Positions 8,169-15,070 of a stretch of 33,501 nucleotides of DNA are shown here, piece after piece. The DNA lies in assembly GCF_913058035.1 (NCBI RefSeq), contig NZ_CAJXPA010000031.1, positions 1 through 33,501 on the forward strand. The letters are read 5' to 3'. Within the stretch, counting starts at the first letter, position 1; each line of letters starts with the position of its first letter. The notes below the pieces were generated by a model, which was not told where the DNA came from, ran no database searches, and saw only the letters and a program-made list of their open reading frames with translations. This DNA comes from an uncultured Paraglaciecola sp. GTDB lineage: Bacteria; Pseudomonadota; Gammaproteobacteria; Enterobacterales; Alteromonadaceae. Both the position numbers and the translations under genes were made by a program.

Positions 8169-8711
8169 ATGAGTTCAGTTCAGTTTTTAATTGATTTTGT
8201 TTTTAACCTTTATCTAATGATAGTGTTATTACGCTTGTGGTTACAATTTGCCAGAGCCGATTTTTACAATCCATTTAGTCAATTTATTGTTAAAGCTACC
8301 CAACCAATTGTGGCGCCACTACGCAGAGTGTTGCCATCAATAGGTCGCTTGGATACCGCAACCTTAGTCTTAGCGTTATTGGTAGCTGGATTAAAAATAT
8401 TCACTCTCAATACGGTGTTGGGCGGAAGCGATCTCAGTATTTTATCTTTAGTGGTGGTGTCATTAGTTATCGTCATAAAAGAAATACTGACTCTGGTCAT
8501 GTATGTGCTTATTTTACGTGCCATCATGAGCTGGATTAGCCAGGGAAGAAGTCCTATGGAATTAGTGCTAGGTCAACTAACTGAACCAATGCTAGCACCT
8601 ATTCGTAAAAGATTACCTGACATGGGCGGACTCGACTTATCGGTAATGGTAGTGATTGTTCTGATACTGTTTATTCAAAAACTATTAGGTGATTTGTTTG
8701 GAATTTTTTAA
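8169..8711 (+). CDS. yggT: YggT family inner-membrane protein
   Basis: This is a 180-residue, strongly hydrophobic protein with an internal duplication, typical of the YGGT family. The first repeat (about residues 1-90) and the second (about 95-180) each contain two membrane segments and a conserved loop with TQPIVAPLRRVLP or TEPMLAPIRKRLP. A GAGGA ribosome site precedes the ATG. In bacteria the family is linked to osmotic tolerance, and in plastids to thylakoid and cytochrome b6f functions, but the bacterial biochemical role is not settled. It lies 68 bases after proC and its end overlaps the next gene. Confidence 0.9.
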   Translation: MSSVQFLIDFVFNLYLMIVLLRLWLQFARADFYNPFSQFIVKATQPIVAPLRRVLPSIGRLDTATLVLALLVAGLKIFTLNTVLGGSDLSILSLVVVSLVIVIKEILTLVMYVLILRAIMSWISQGRSPMELVLGQLTEPMLAPIRKRLPDMGGLDLSVMVVIVLILFIQKLLGDLFGIF

Positions 8712-9150
8712 TTTAAAAACTGTTTACTCTTATTCTTTAGGCCTTTCGTTAGCGTTAGGGCTGATGTTTTCTTATCAAGTTAACGCAGAACAAAAGCAAG
8801 AATTGGGTAGTTGGGACGTTCACTATATCGCATTGACTACTACGTTTTTGACACCTGAAGTGGCTAAACAATACGGCATAGTGCGTAGTAAATTTAATGC
8901 GCTAATCAATATTTCAGTACTAGATAGACAAGATAAATCCGCACAGTCTGTAATTTTAACAGGCGAGGCTAAAAATCTAATTGGAGTCATTAAAAAGTTA
9001 AATTTTAAGCAAGTAACAGAAGGGAAATCAATCTACTATTTAGCTGTCTTACCTTTCAGTGATCAAGAGCAGTACCGTATATCAGTCAGTATTAATGATG
9101 GAGTAGAGCAAAAAAATCTAAAATTTCAGCATAAATTTTACGCTGATTAG
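8698..9150 (+). CDS. DUF4426 domain periplasmic protein
   Basis: This is a small secreted protein of about 150 residues. A signal peptide (LGLSLALGLMFSY core, cleavage near VNAEQ) is followed by a beta-rich DUF4426 domain. I chose the TTG at 8698, which has an AGGTGA ribosome site five bases upstream; a GTG at 8689 in the same frame would add three residues and also overlaps yggT. There is no ATG before the signal-peptide core, so a non-ATG start inside yggT implies translational coupling. DUF4426 genes commonly follow yggT in Vibrio and Alteromonas relatives; their function is not known. A terminator follows at 9174. Confidence 0.82.
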   Translation: MEFFNLKTVYSYSLGLSLALGLMFSYQVNAEQKQELGSWDVHYIALTTTFLTPEVAKQYGIVRSKFNALINISVLDRQDKSAQSVILTGEAKNLIGVIKKLNFKQVTEGKSIYYLAVLPFSDQEQYRISVSINDGVEQKNLKFQHKFYAD

Positions 9151-9173
9151 AGCAAAGTTTTATATTTTCAAGA

Positions 9174-9205
9174 GCAGTAATTTAGAAATTACTGCATACC
9201 TTTTT
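9174..9205 (+). terminator. Rho-independent terminator of the yggS-proC-yggT-DUF4426 operon
   Basis: A near-perfect dyad GCAGTAAT/ATTACTGC with a 6-base loop (9174-9195) is followed by CC and five Ts. It begins 24 bases after the DUF4426 stop and fits the end of the plus-strand operon. Confidence 0.75.
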
Positions 9206-9276
9206 CTTATTGCAGTTAGATTATTGGTAGATTAATATACGACTATACTGAAAGTATTTAAGTGGATCCTAGATAC

Positions 9277-10572
9277 ATGGTTATTATCAACTCCTCTGCC
9301 AAGTCTTCGATAAGTGCCAGCCGAAGACAAGCTCTGAAATCTATCAGCAAAGCAGTAGTGGGTGTAACCGCAATTACCCAAGCGCCATATGTTTTTGCCA
9401 AACAACGCACTCAACTCAGAGTGTTGGGCACACACGTTACTTTACAAGAGAAATTACGCCAAAAAGCAATGGAAGACCTAGATATCGATCTGATATTCGA
9501 GTCTTATGGAAGCGCCGCTGTATTACAAAAAGCGTTAATGAAACCTCAATCGTTTGACCTTTATGAGCAATGGTCAAACAGTATCAGACCTCTTTGGGCA
9601 AGTGGCTCAATCCAGCCCATTGATAAAAAAAGACTCCAATATTGGGACGAAATAAATCCATTATCTAAAACTGGAAAAATCAGTCCGCAAGCAAGGTTTG
9701 GTGCTGGGGATGCTCCTTATAAAATTTTACATATTCAACCCGATGGCCAATTAGGTACTGAACATACCGACCAAATAAGCTTTCTGCCATATGTACACAA
9801 TGTTGATTCGTTTGGTTATAACACCAATGTGATTAAAAAAGGCGAAGCATATAACACCGAAAGTTGGGGCTGGTTGCTTGACCCTAAATATTCTGGAAAA
9901 GTAGGTATTGTCAATGCCCCTACTATTGGATTGTTTGACTTAGCTTTAGCAACCCAAGCTCAGGGAATGGCTACGTTTAACGACATTGGTAATTTAACTA
10001 AAACAGAATTAGATATACTTTTTAAGGTACTTATCGACTTGAAACGTGACAATCACTTCAGTGGTTTTTGGAATTCAGTACCTGAATCAGTGGATTTTAT
10101 GCGGTCAGGCAGAGTTGTAATAGAAAGCATGTTTTCCCCCGCAGTATCAGCTCTAAACGGGCAAAAAATTCCAGTTACATTTGCCGCACCAAAAGAAGGT
10201 TATCGTGGGTGGCATGGTGTGATGTGCTTGTCCTCCGCTTCTCAAGGCAGAAGTAAAGACGCATCTTACGATTATATGAATTGGTGGTTATCTGGCTGGC
10301 CAGGTGCGTTTATAGCAAGGCAGGGCTATTATATTTCAAACCCCGAACGTTCTAGCTCATACTTAAGCCAAGCAGAGTGGGATTATTGGTACCAAGGTAA
10401 AAAAGCCACCCAGGCACTTAAAGGAACAGATGACAATATTTCAGTGCTCCAAGGCGAAATTCGTACTGGAGGAAGTTATGAACAACGCTTTAACAATGTT
10501 GCCGTTTGGAATACTGTTATGCCTACCTATGACTACAGCATACAAAAATGGTATGAGTTTATTAGTTCTTAA
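9277..10572 (+). CDS. Extracellular solute-binding protein, PotD-like, with Tat-type signal
   Basis: The product of about 431 residues resembles family 1 periplasmic binding proteins, closest by eye to polyamine-type (PotD/PotF) proteins. It starts with a twin-arginine-like signal: SRRQALK at residues 15-21, a hydrophobic core and a cleavage site after VFA near residue 41. The mature part shows the two-lobe pattern, with conserved blocks NVDSFGYNT, WGWLLDPKYSGKVG, GRVVIESMFSPA and APKEGYRGWHG. I chose the ATG at 9277, nine bases after a GGAT; a GTG at 9262 would add five residues. No ABC permease or ATPase gene is nearby. It is followed after 18 bases by a hybrid sensor kinase, so it is more likely a ligand-sensing partner of that kinase than a transport component. 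Confidence 0.85.
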   Translation: MVIINSSAKSSISASRRQALKSISKAVVGVTAITQAPYVFAKQRTQLRVLGTHVTLQEKLRQKAMEDLDIDLIFESYGSAAVLQKALMKPQSFDLYEQWSNSIRPLWASGSIQPIDKKRLQYWDEINPLSKTGKISPQARFGAGDAPYKILHIQPDGQLGTEHTDQISFLPYVHNVDSFGYNTNVIKKGEAYNTESWGWLLDPKYSGKVGIVNAPTIGLFDLALATQAQGMATFNDIGNLTKTELDILFKVLIDLKRDNHFSGFWNSVPESVDFMRSGRVVIESMFSPAVSALNGQKIPVTFAAPKEGYRGWHGVMCLSSASQGRSKDASYDYMNWWLSGWPGAFIARQGYYISNPERSSSYLSQAEWDYWYQGKKATQALKGTDDNISVLQGEIRTGGSYEQRFNNVAVWNTVMPTYDYSIQKWYEFISS

Positions 10573-10590
10573 GAACAATAAGGAGATAAG

Positions 10591-13296
10591 GTGTTTAGGA
10601 CAATAAAAGCTCAGATTTTACTCGTTTTAACCATTTTAGTACTGCTGTTGTTATCCCAAGTTTTTTTGTCTAGAAACATGCAATCAACCTTTGTTGACAG
10701 TCTTGATTTGACGCAGCAAGCCGTAGTTAAAGTGGGCATAGTGCGTGAGCTTGAACGCGACGTTATCGATTTACAGCGTAATGTGCTTATTTATAAAGAA
10801 TCTGCAAGCAACTCTGCAATTAGTAGATTCGATTTGTTGATGGATAAAAACAACAGCAATTTATTACGTTTAGAACAACTTACCTCACAAGAGGCAGATA
10901 GTGAGGTGTACTTAGATTATATTAGACGCATGCGTAACCACCTGAATGACTATAATGACAATTTTAATAGTGTGGTAGTGGGCAGAACGAAGAGACAAGT
11001 TCTTTACAACGAAGGGTTACTAAATGAACTGGAAACGTTGTTTGCTAATATCACTCTTCGTTCAGTGCAAAATTCACTGGAAAAAGCTAAATACCATATA
11101 GCAAGAGCAGAAAACTTACTGCTGCTATACTTACAAACTCCAGAACAACAACTTGTTAGACCATTTCAACAACAACTGTCGTTGGCTAAAGCACAAATTA
11201 GCCAACAACTGGTATCTGATAAAAACTTTCAAACAGCCATTAATAAACTTGACAAGGTGGAGCAAGATTTTTTACAACTTACTCAGATAACCAGAGGTTA
11301 TTTATTTTTGGTCAATGTAGTCATGGCAGGTTCAGCAAACGAATTTTTATTTTTGGCTAGAGAACTAAATAGGTTGGTTACCGAAAAGTTTGTGAACACT
11401 AATATTGCTGTCAAAAAAACCCTCGAAAATACGCGTATTAGCAGTAATTTATTCTCTGTGGTTGGCATTATTTTAACCGCCATTACAGCGCTTTTTTTAG
11501 CTTATAGAATAATGTTGCCTATAAACACTATCACCAATGTTTTTCAACGATTAGCTAAGGGAAAAAATGTTGACAGCATTCCTAACCTTAAGCGTAAAGA
11601 TGAAATAGGACTATTAGCGCAAGCAGCAGACGTTTTTCATGAAAAAAATAAACAAACTACTACCTTTCTTGAGCAATCGCGATTACTCAATGCCAAACAA
11701 GAAGCGTTAAACAATCAATTAACTATTTCCAAGCTAAAAGTTGAGCAAGCCACTGCGTCTAAAAGTATGTTTTTGGCTAATATGAGCCATGAAATTCGCA
11801 CTCCAATGAATGGGATCATTGGTATGTTAGAGATCTTATCACATTCAGAATTAAATCCATCACAACGAGAACAACTCACCAAAGCAGCTTATTCAGGTCA
11901 AATATTGATGAACTTAATTAATGACATTCTTGACTTCTCAAAAATTGAAGCCGGTAAGTTAGATATAGAAAGCATCGAGTTTTCAGTAGAGTCATTATTC
12001 GACAATATTTTGGCTAACATTGCCAATCGCGCGCTAGAAAAAAATCTCAATGTGAAATTTAATGTCAATCCGAACTTACCCGCTCAATTAATCGGTGACC
12101 CATTAAGGATAGGCCAAATATTGCTTAACCTATGTATCAACGCCGTCAAGTTTACTCGCAATGGGCAAGTCTACATCAATATAGATTTTCAACTTCATGA
12201 AGGAACACAATTACTGACCTTGTACATTGAAGTTATCGACACAGGTATTGGCATGAGCTCAGACCAAGTAAGTAGTGTATTTGACTCATTTACTCAAGCT
12301 GATGGTTCTACTAGCAGAAACTTTGGTGGCAGCGGATTAGGACTGTCCATAGTGACACAGTTAGTTGAGATGATGGATGGTAATGTGTCAGTGAAGTCTG
12401 AGGAGAATAAAGGTAGTACGTTTAAAGTCGATGTTATTTTAACAACCACAAACAATGACATGGAAATAATGACCGCTATACCGACACCTGACGGAAAGTT
12501 ATACTATTTTAGTGAGGGTCCCAAAGGATTATTGAGTACTCTATATATCGAAAAAGCGGGATTAGATTATCACCACCTACCACTGAATCAACTGTCTGCA
12601 GCTTTTAAAGATATAACAAATAATGACGCTGTTTTACTAGATATCGAAAGTCAGGTGGTATTTAGCACCCATCATGAATTGATTGACAAATTAATCAACC
12701 ACTGTCTAAAAGTGGGATTTATCACCAATTCACAACCGAGCAACTTATCAAATCAGCTAACATCTATATGGCCGGTAGAATGTTTATCCCACCCATTTAC
12801 ACCACAAAAGGCTTTTAGCTTTTTACAACAGTTGTTTGAGAGCGAAGTAAAATATTCATCAGAGCATGAGAGCTTCAACCTCGAACATGAAATAACTCAC
12901 TATGAAGGCCATATATTATTAGTTGAAGACAACAACATTAATCAAGTGGTAGCGGGCGAAATGCTTAAACTACTAGGTGCCACTTTTGATATCGCAGAAG
13001 ACGGTCAACAAGCTGTTGCCAAAATAGTCAATTCACCTCGATACGATCTAGTGTTGATGGATATACAAATGCCGATCATGGATGGCTATGCAGCAACACA
13101 CGAAATTAGGCAACGTGGACATAATAAGCTGATTATTTGTGGATTATCTGCTAACGCCATGCAGCAGGATTATAAAAAAGCCAAAGAAGCAGGAATGGAC
13201 GACTACATAGTCAAACCCCTTAAGCACAAAGCTTTAGAAGATTTAATTGCAAAATATCTCCCTAAAAAAAATAGACCACGACAAAAACACTTCTAA
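10591..13296 (+). CDS. Hybrid sensor histidine kinase with pseudo-receiver and receiver domains
   Basis: This is a 901-residue inner-membrane kinase. Order: membrane segment 1 (about 7-27); a long, mostly helical periplasmic sensor (28-288) similar in style to TorS-type sensors; membrane segment 2 (289-306); HAMP (307-360) and a coiled-coil linker; a HisKA domain with phosphoacceptor H400 (SHEIRTP); and a HATPase domain with N517 (NAVKFT), DTGIG (550-554) and GGSGLGL (579-585). A degenerate receiver-like domain follows (about 630-750), then a canonical receiver with E779/D780, phosphoacceptor D824 (LMDIQMP) and K875 (VKP). The start is GTG, behind a strong AAGGAG. No Hpt domain or DNA-binding regulator is encoded nearby, so the phosphorelay must continue elsewhere. 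It is co-oriented with the binding protein 18 bases upstream and ends in a terminator. Confidence 0.92.
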   Translation: MFRTIKAQILLVLTILVLLLLSQVFLSRNMQSTFVDSLDLTQQAVVKVGIVRELERDVIDLQRNVLIYKESASNSAISRFDLLMDKNNSNLLRLEQLTSQEADSEVYLDYIRRMRNHLNDYNDNFNSVVVGRTKRQVLYNEGLLNELETLFANITLRSVQNSLEKAKYHIARAENLLLLYLQTPEQQLVRPFQQQLSLAKAQISQQLVSDKNFQTAINKLDKVEQDFLQLTQITRGYLFLVNVVMAGSANEFLFLARELNRLVTEKFVNTNIAVKKTLENTRISSNLFSVVGIILTAITALFLAYRIMLPINTITNVFQRLAKGKNVDSIPNLKRKDEIGLLAQAADVFHEKNKQTTTFLEQSRLLNAKQEALNNQLTISKLKVEQATASKSMFLANMSHEIRTPMNGIIGMLEILSHSELNPSQREQLTKAAYSGQILMNLINDILDFSKIEAGKLDIESIEFSVESLFDNILANIANRALEKNLNVKFNVNPNLPAQLIGDPLRIGQILLNLCINAVKFTRNGQVYINIDFQLHEGTQLLTLYIEVIDTGIGMSSDQVSSVFDSFTQADGSTSRNFGGSGLGLSIVTQLVEMMDGNVSVKSEENKGSTFKVDVILTTTNNDMEIMTAIPTPDGKLYYFSEGPKGLLSTLYIEKAGLDYHHLPLNQLSAAFKDITNNDAVLLDIESQVVFSTHHELIDKLINHCLKVGFITNSQPSNLSNQLTSIWPVECLSHPFTPQKAFSFLQQLFESEVKYSSEHESFNLEHEITHYEGHILLVEDNNINQVVAGEMLKLLGATFDIAEDGQQAVAKIVNSPRYDLVLMDIQMPIMDGYAATHEIRQRGHNKLIICGLSANAMQQDYKKAKEAGMDDYIVKPLKHKALEDLIAKYLPKKNRPRQKHF

Positions 13297-13304
13297 GTGT
13301 TTTT
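13283..13304 (+). terminator. Rho-independent terminator overlapping the kinase stop codon
   Basis: Ten-base arms AAAAACACTT and AAGTGTTTTT, separated by two bases, form a perfect dyad that includes the TAA of the kinase at 13294-13296. The right arm ends in five Ts. It should end the binding-protein/kinase operon and, because of the A-run on the left, could also work in the other direction. Confidence 0.65.
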
Positions 13305-14047
13305 AGTTGGTGGCTTATTTGCAGCATAGACAAGCACTACATGGCTACTATTATCGTTATCCAACAGCATCAAAGTTCAATCATTCGTCGCCGCTTTGTC
13401 GACATAAGAGGACCTGCAAGTGGGAATAGTGTATGGACATCAATTAGTTGTGTTGCGGAAAGACTCGCTGTTGTTGGAATAACTTTGACGAGTCGTTATA
13501 GATGAGACGAATATCCAAGAAACTGAAACACTTCGGTTATCCTGAAAGCCCTCAAGTAGCGCTTTAAGACTCTTAATTTGCAAAGTGCAACCGAATGCGT
13601 GTTTGTTAACTATAGAGCAGCTCGGCAGAATAAGGACTGCCATCACAATTACCTAAATCCATAGTAATTTATTTCCTCCCAATGATGTCATTGAGTAAAC
13701 CTTTTTTTTAGACAAATCAAATTCAGGCCTTGAATTAACTTCTTTATAAGCTTTTTTATGGGCTTTTTTTATGAGCTTTTTTTATGAGCTTTTTAAATTC
13801 AGTTCAATTTTGATGGTAGGATCATTAGTCAGCAATTCAATTACTGATGGCATCGTTAATTTTGTCCGTTTTAAGATTCTCACTATCAAAAGTAGGCTAT
13901 TTACGTGCCTCTTTTGCCTAATTGTCAGATAAAAAATTTATGAGATACCTTGGGCAGTCATTGTTGCCATAAGCTCAACGTTATTTCAATTACCCCAGTC
14001 TTGTAAATCTAAAGCATGGGAAACAAGTATTATTTTCGATTTATATC
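13305..14047. other. Gene-poor stretch with no intact recognisable gene
   Basis: The longest sensible frames are a plus-strand 54-codon frame at 13341-13505 and a minus-strand 68-codon frame at 13440-13646. Neither has a clear ribosome site or a recognisable family. The minus strand near 13700-13860 is lysine-rich and broken by stops. I see no tRNA or strong promoter. The stretch lies between the kinase terminator and a decayed hlyD-like gene and is probably also decayed coding sequence. Confidence 0.5.
13746..13794. repeat. Short tandem repeat, 13-bp T-rich unit, about four copies
   Basis: The unit is ATGAGCTTTTTTT. Copies start at 13746 (degenerate ATAAGC, 12 bases), 13758 (ATGGGC), 13771 and 13784 (partial). 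The period is 13, so any frame shifts with each copy. It lies in a gene-poor stretch. Confidence 0.8.
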
Positions 14048-14590
14048 TCATCGTTCTCGCATTGAGCACTGTAAAAATCCCGTAATAAGATCCAAAAAGT
14101 ACTGTAACGCATCACGAGACGTGGCTTTAATAAAGAACACGGTCAGCATCCCTGCTTGGAGCTGTAGATTGCCTGCTTCATTTAAAGCGTCGAGCGAAAC
14201 TCGAACATGCACTACTTAATAAGATATATTAGTGGCCTTGTCTTTAAGCTGTTCAGTCGAAATGTAGGTAGTATTACCCTTTACTGCCGGGGTGATGCGC
14301 TAAAGAAAAGGGGTAAGCCGAAAGTCGGCAAATGAGTGTTCGTACATAAGGTTGATATCCTTAGATTTTATTCGTGCTTTTACTAATAAGTCGAGAACGT
14401 CTGGGACTATATCTAGAATAGACTCACGCCGGGTTATCACGCCTTCCTCAGATGTAATTTTAGGATCAACAACTTTGCCTGAAATAGGTGCCGTAATTCG
14501 TTGCCGCTTCACTGCGTATTGTTTCGGTCGCAAGCGCTCTCGCAACTCAGTGGCTGCCTGCTGCGCACAGGTGCCTCGCAGACCTTAGAC
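14048..14590 (-). pseudogene. Remnant of a HlyD-family type I secretion membrane-fusion protein
   Basis: One minus-strand frame from about 14587 to the TGA at 14048-14050 encodes the C-terminal part of a HlyD/PrsE-type adaptor, which links an inner-membrane ABC exporter to TolC. Visible blocks are the helical hairpin end (ATELRERLRPKQ), the lipoyl-like motif (ITAPISGKVVD), GVITRRESILDIVPD, ARIKSKDIN, FADFRLTPF, YISTEQLKDKAT, LQLQAGML and the C-terminal CSMRER. Two in-frame stops break it, a TAG at 14300-14302 and a TAA about 70 codons before the end. The N-terminal half, including the membrane anchor, is missing; the sequence from 14590 to 14780 is too degraded to assign. No ABC exporter, TolC or RTX substrate is near. 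The reading of the family is fairly secure. Confidence 0.8.
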
Positions 14591-14782
14591 GCGCAGTTTA
14601 AACTAGCCCACGCCATATCCAACGAACGCCTAAAATTCTACCAGTGAGTTCAGCCAGTCTCTTTAGGTGCAGGCTCCGCCTAACTAAACAGTGCGCCGAG
14701 GACAGTAAATTTGAATAAAGATCTCCAGGGACTAGTGTATGACTAGTGTGACAATAATGACAAATCGTCAAATTAAAGACAT

Positions 14783-14806
14783 AAAAAAACCTGCTATTAG
14801 CAGGTT
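14783..14806 (-). terminator. Terminator of tRNA-Leu
   Basis: On the minus strand the arms AACCTGCT/AGCAGGTT with a 3-base loop run into a tract of seven Ts. It begins 34 bases after the tRNA 3' end and fits a rho-independent terminator. Confidence 0.85.
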
Positions 14807-14839
14807 ATTTTATCTTTCTAATATTAATAATCAAAAAGA

Positions 14840-14924
14840 TGGTACCAGTGAGCGGACTCGAACCGCTACTCCCGAAGAAACCAGATTTTGAATCTAGCGT
14901 GTCTACCAATTCCACCACACTGGC
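14840..14924 (-). tRNA. tRNA-Leu (anticodon CAA)
   Basis: The 85-base minus-strand sequence folds as a class II tRNA. The acceptor stem pairs GCCAGTG with CACTGGT, with CCA encoded at the 3' end. The D-arm has the leucine-type GGTAGACAC, and the anticodon stem-loop CTAGA-TTCAAAA-TCTGG gives anticodon CAA, reading UUG. A long variable arm (GGTTTCTTCGGGAGT region) and a T-arm GGTTCGAGTCC are present. No other tRNA follows, so it is a single-gene unit with its own promoter (14970-14997) and terminator (14783-14806). Confidence 0.97.
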
Positions 14925-14933
14925 TTTGTCATT

Positions 14934-14961
14934 CTTGAAGTTTGATTAATCAATCTTCAAG
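14934..14961. promoter_or_regulatory. Long palindrome in the tRNA-Leu 5' leader
   Basis: Outer arms CTTGAAG/CTTCAAG enclose the palindrome TTGATTAATCAA. It lies between the promoter and the mature 5' end of the tRNA, 10 bases from the RNase P cleavage site. It could form a leader hairpin in the precursor or be an operator. No specific factor is suggested by the sequence. Confidence 0.5.
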
Positions 14962-14969
14962 AGGTGGGC

Positions 14970-14997
14970 ATTATAGCCATAGAGTCTTTGCTTGCAA
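14970..14997 (-). promoter_or_regulatory. Sigma70-type promoter of tRNA-Leu
   Basis: On the minus strand the -35 element TTGCAA (14992-14997) and the perfect -10 TATAAT (14970-14975) are separated by 16 bases. They are followed by the discriminator GCCCACC, GC-rich as expected for stable-RNA promoters under stringent control. Transcription would start about 35-40 bases before the tRNA. Confidence 0.75.
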
Positions 14998-15005
14998 GAA
15001 TTTTT

Positions 15006-15061
15006 TTAGTCTTTACAACAGTTTGCCGACTTTTTAATCGACATACTATTGTAAAGACTAA
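15006..15061. repeat. Perfect 13-bp inverted repeat downstream of pntB
   Basis: TTAGTCTTTACAA (15006-15018) is repeated in inverse as TTGTAAAGACTAA (15049-15061), with a 30-base loop that itself holds a GTCGAT/AGTCGG partial dyad. It starts 9 bases after the pntB stop. In the transcript of pntB there is no T-tract after the second arm, so it is not a classical terminator; it may stabilise the 3' end of the mRNA. Confidence 0.7.
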
Positions 15062-15070
15062 TTTTCGACC

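Noticed and set aside
13341-13505. 54-codon plus-strand frame as a gene
   Set aside because: It has no clear ribosome site and no recognisable family; listed only within the gene-poor stretch.
14016-14219. 67-codon plus-strand open frame
   Set aside because: The opposite strand carries the better explained HlyD C-terminal remnant; the plus-strand product resembles nothing.
14565-14725. Plus-strand protein-like reading (containing LAHAISNERLKFYQ) as a TolC-family remnant
   Set aside because: It is short, interrupted, has no start, and the resemblance to outer-membrane efflux proteins is too weak to support a call.
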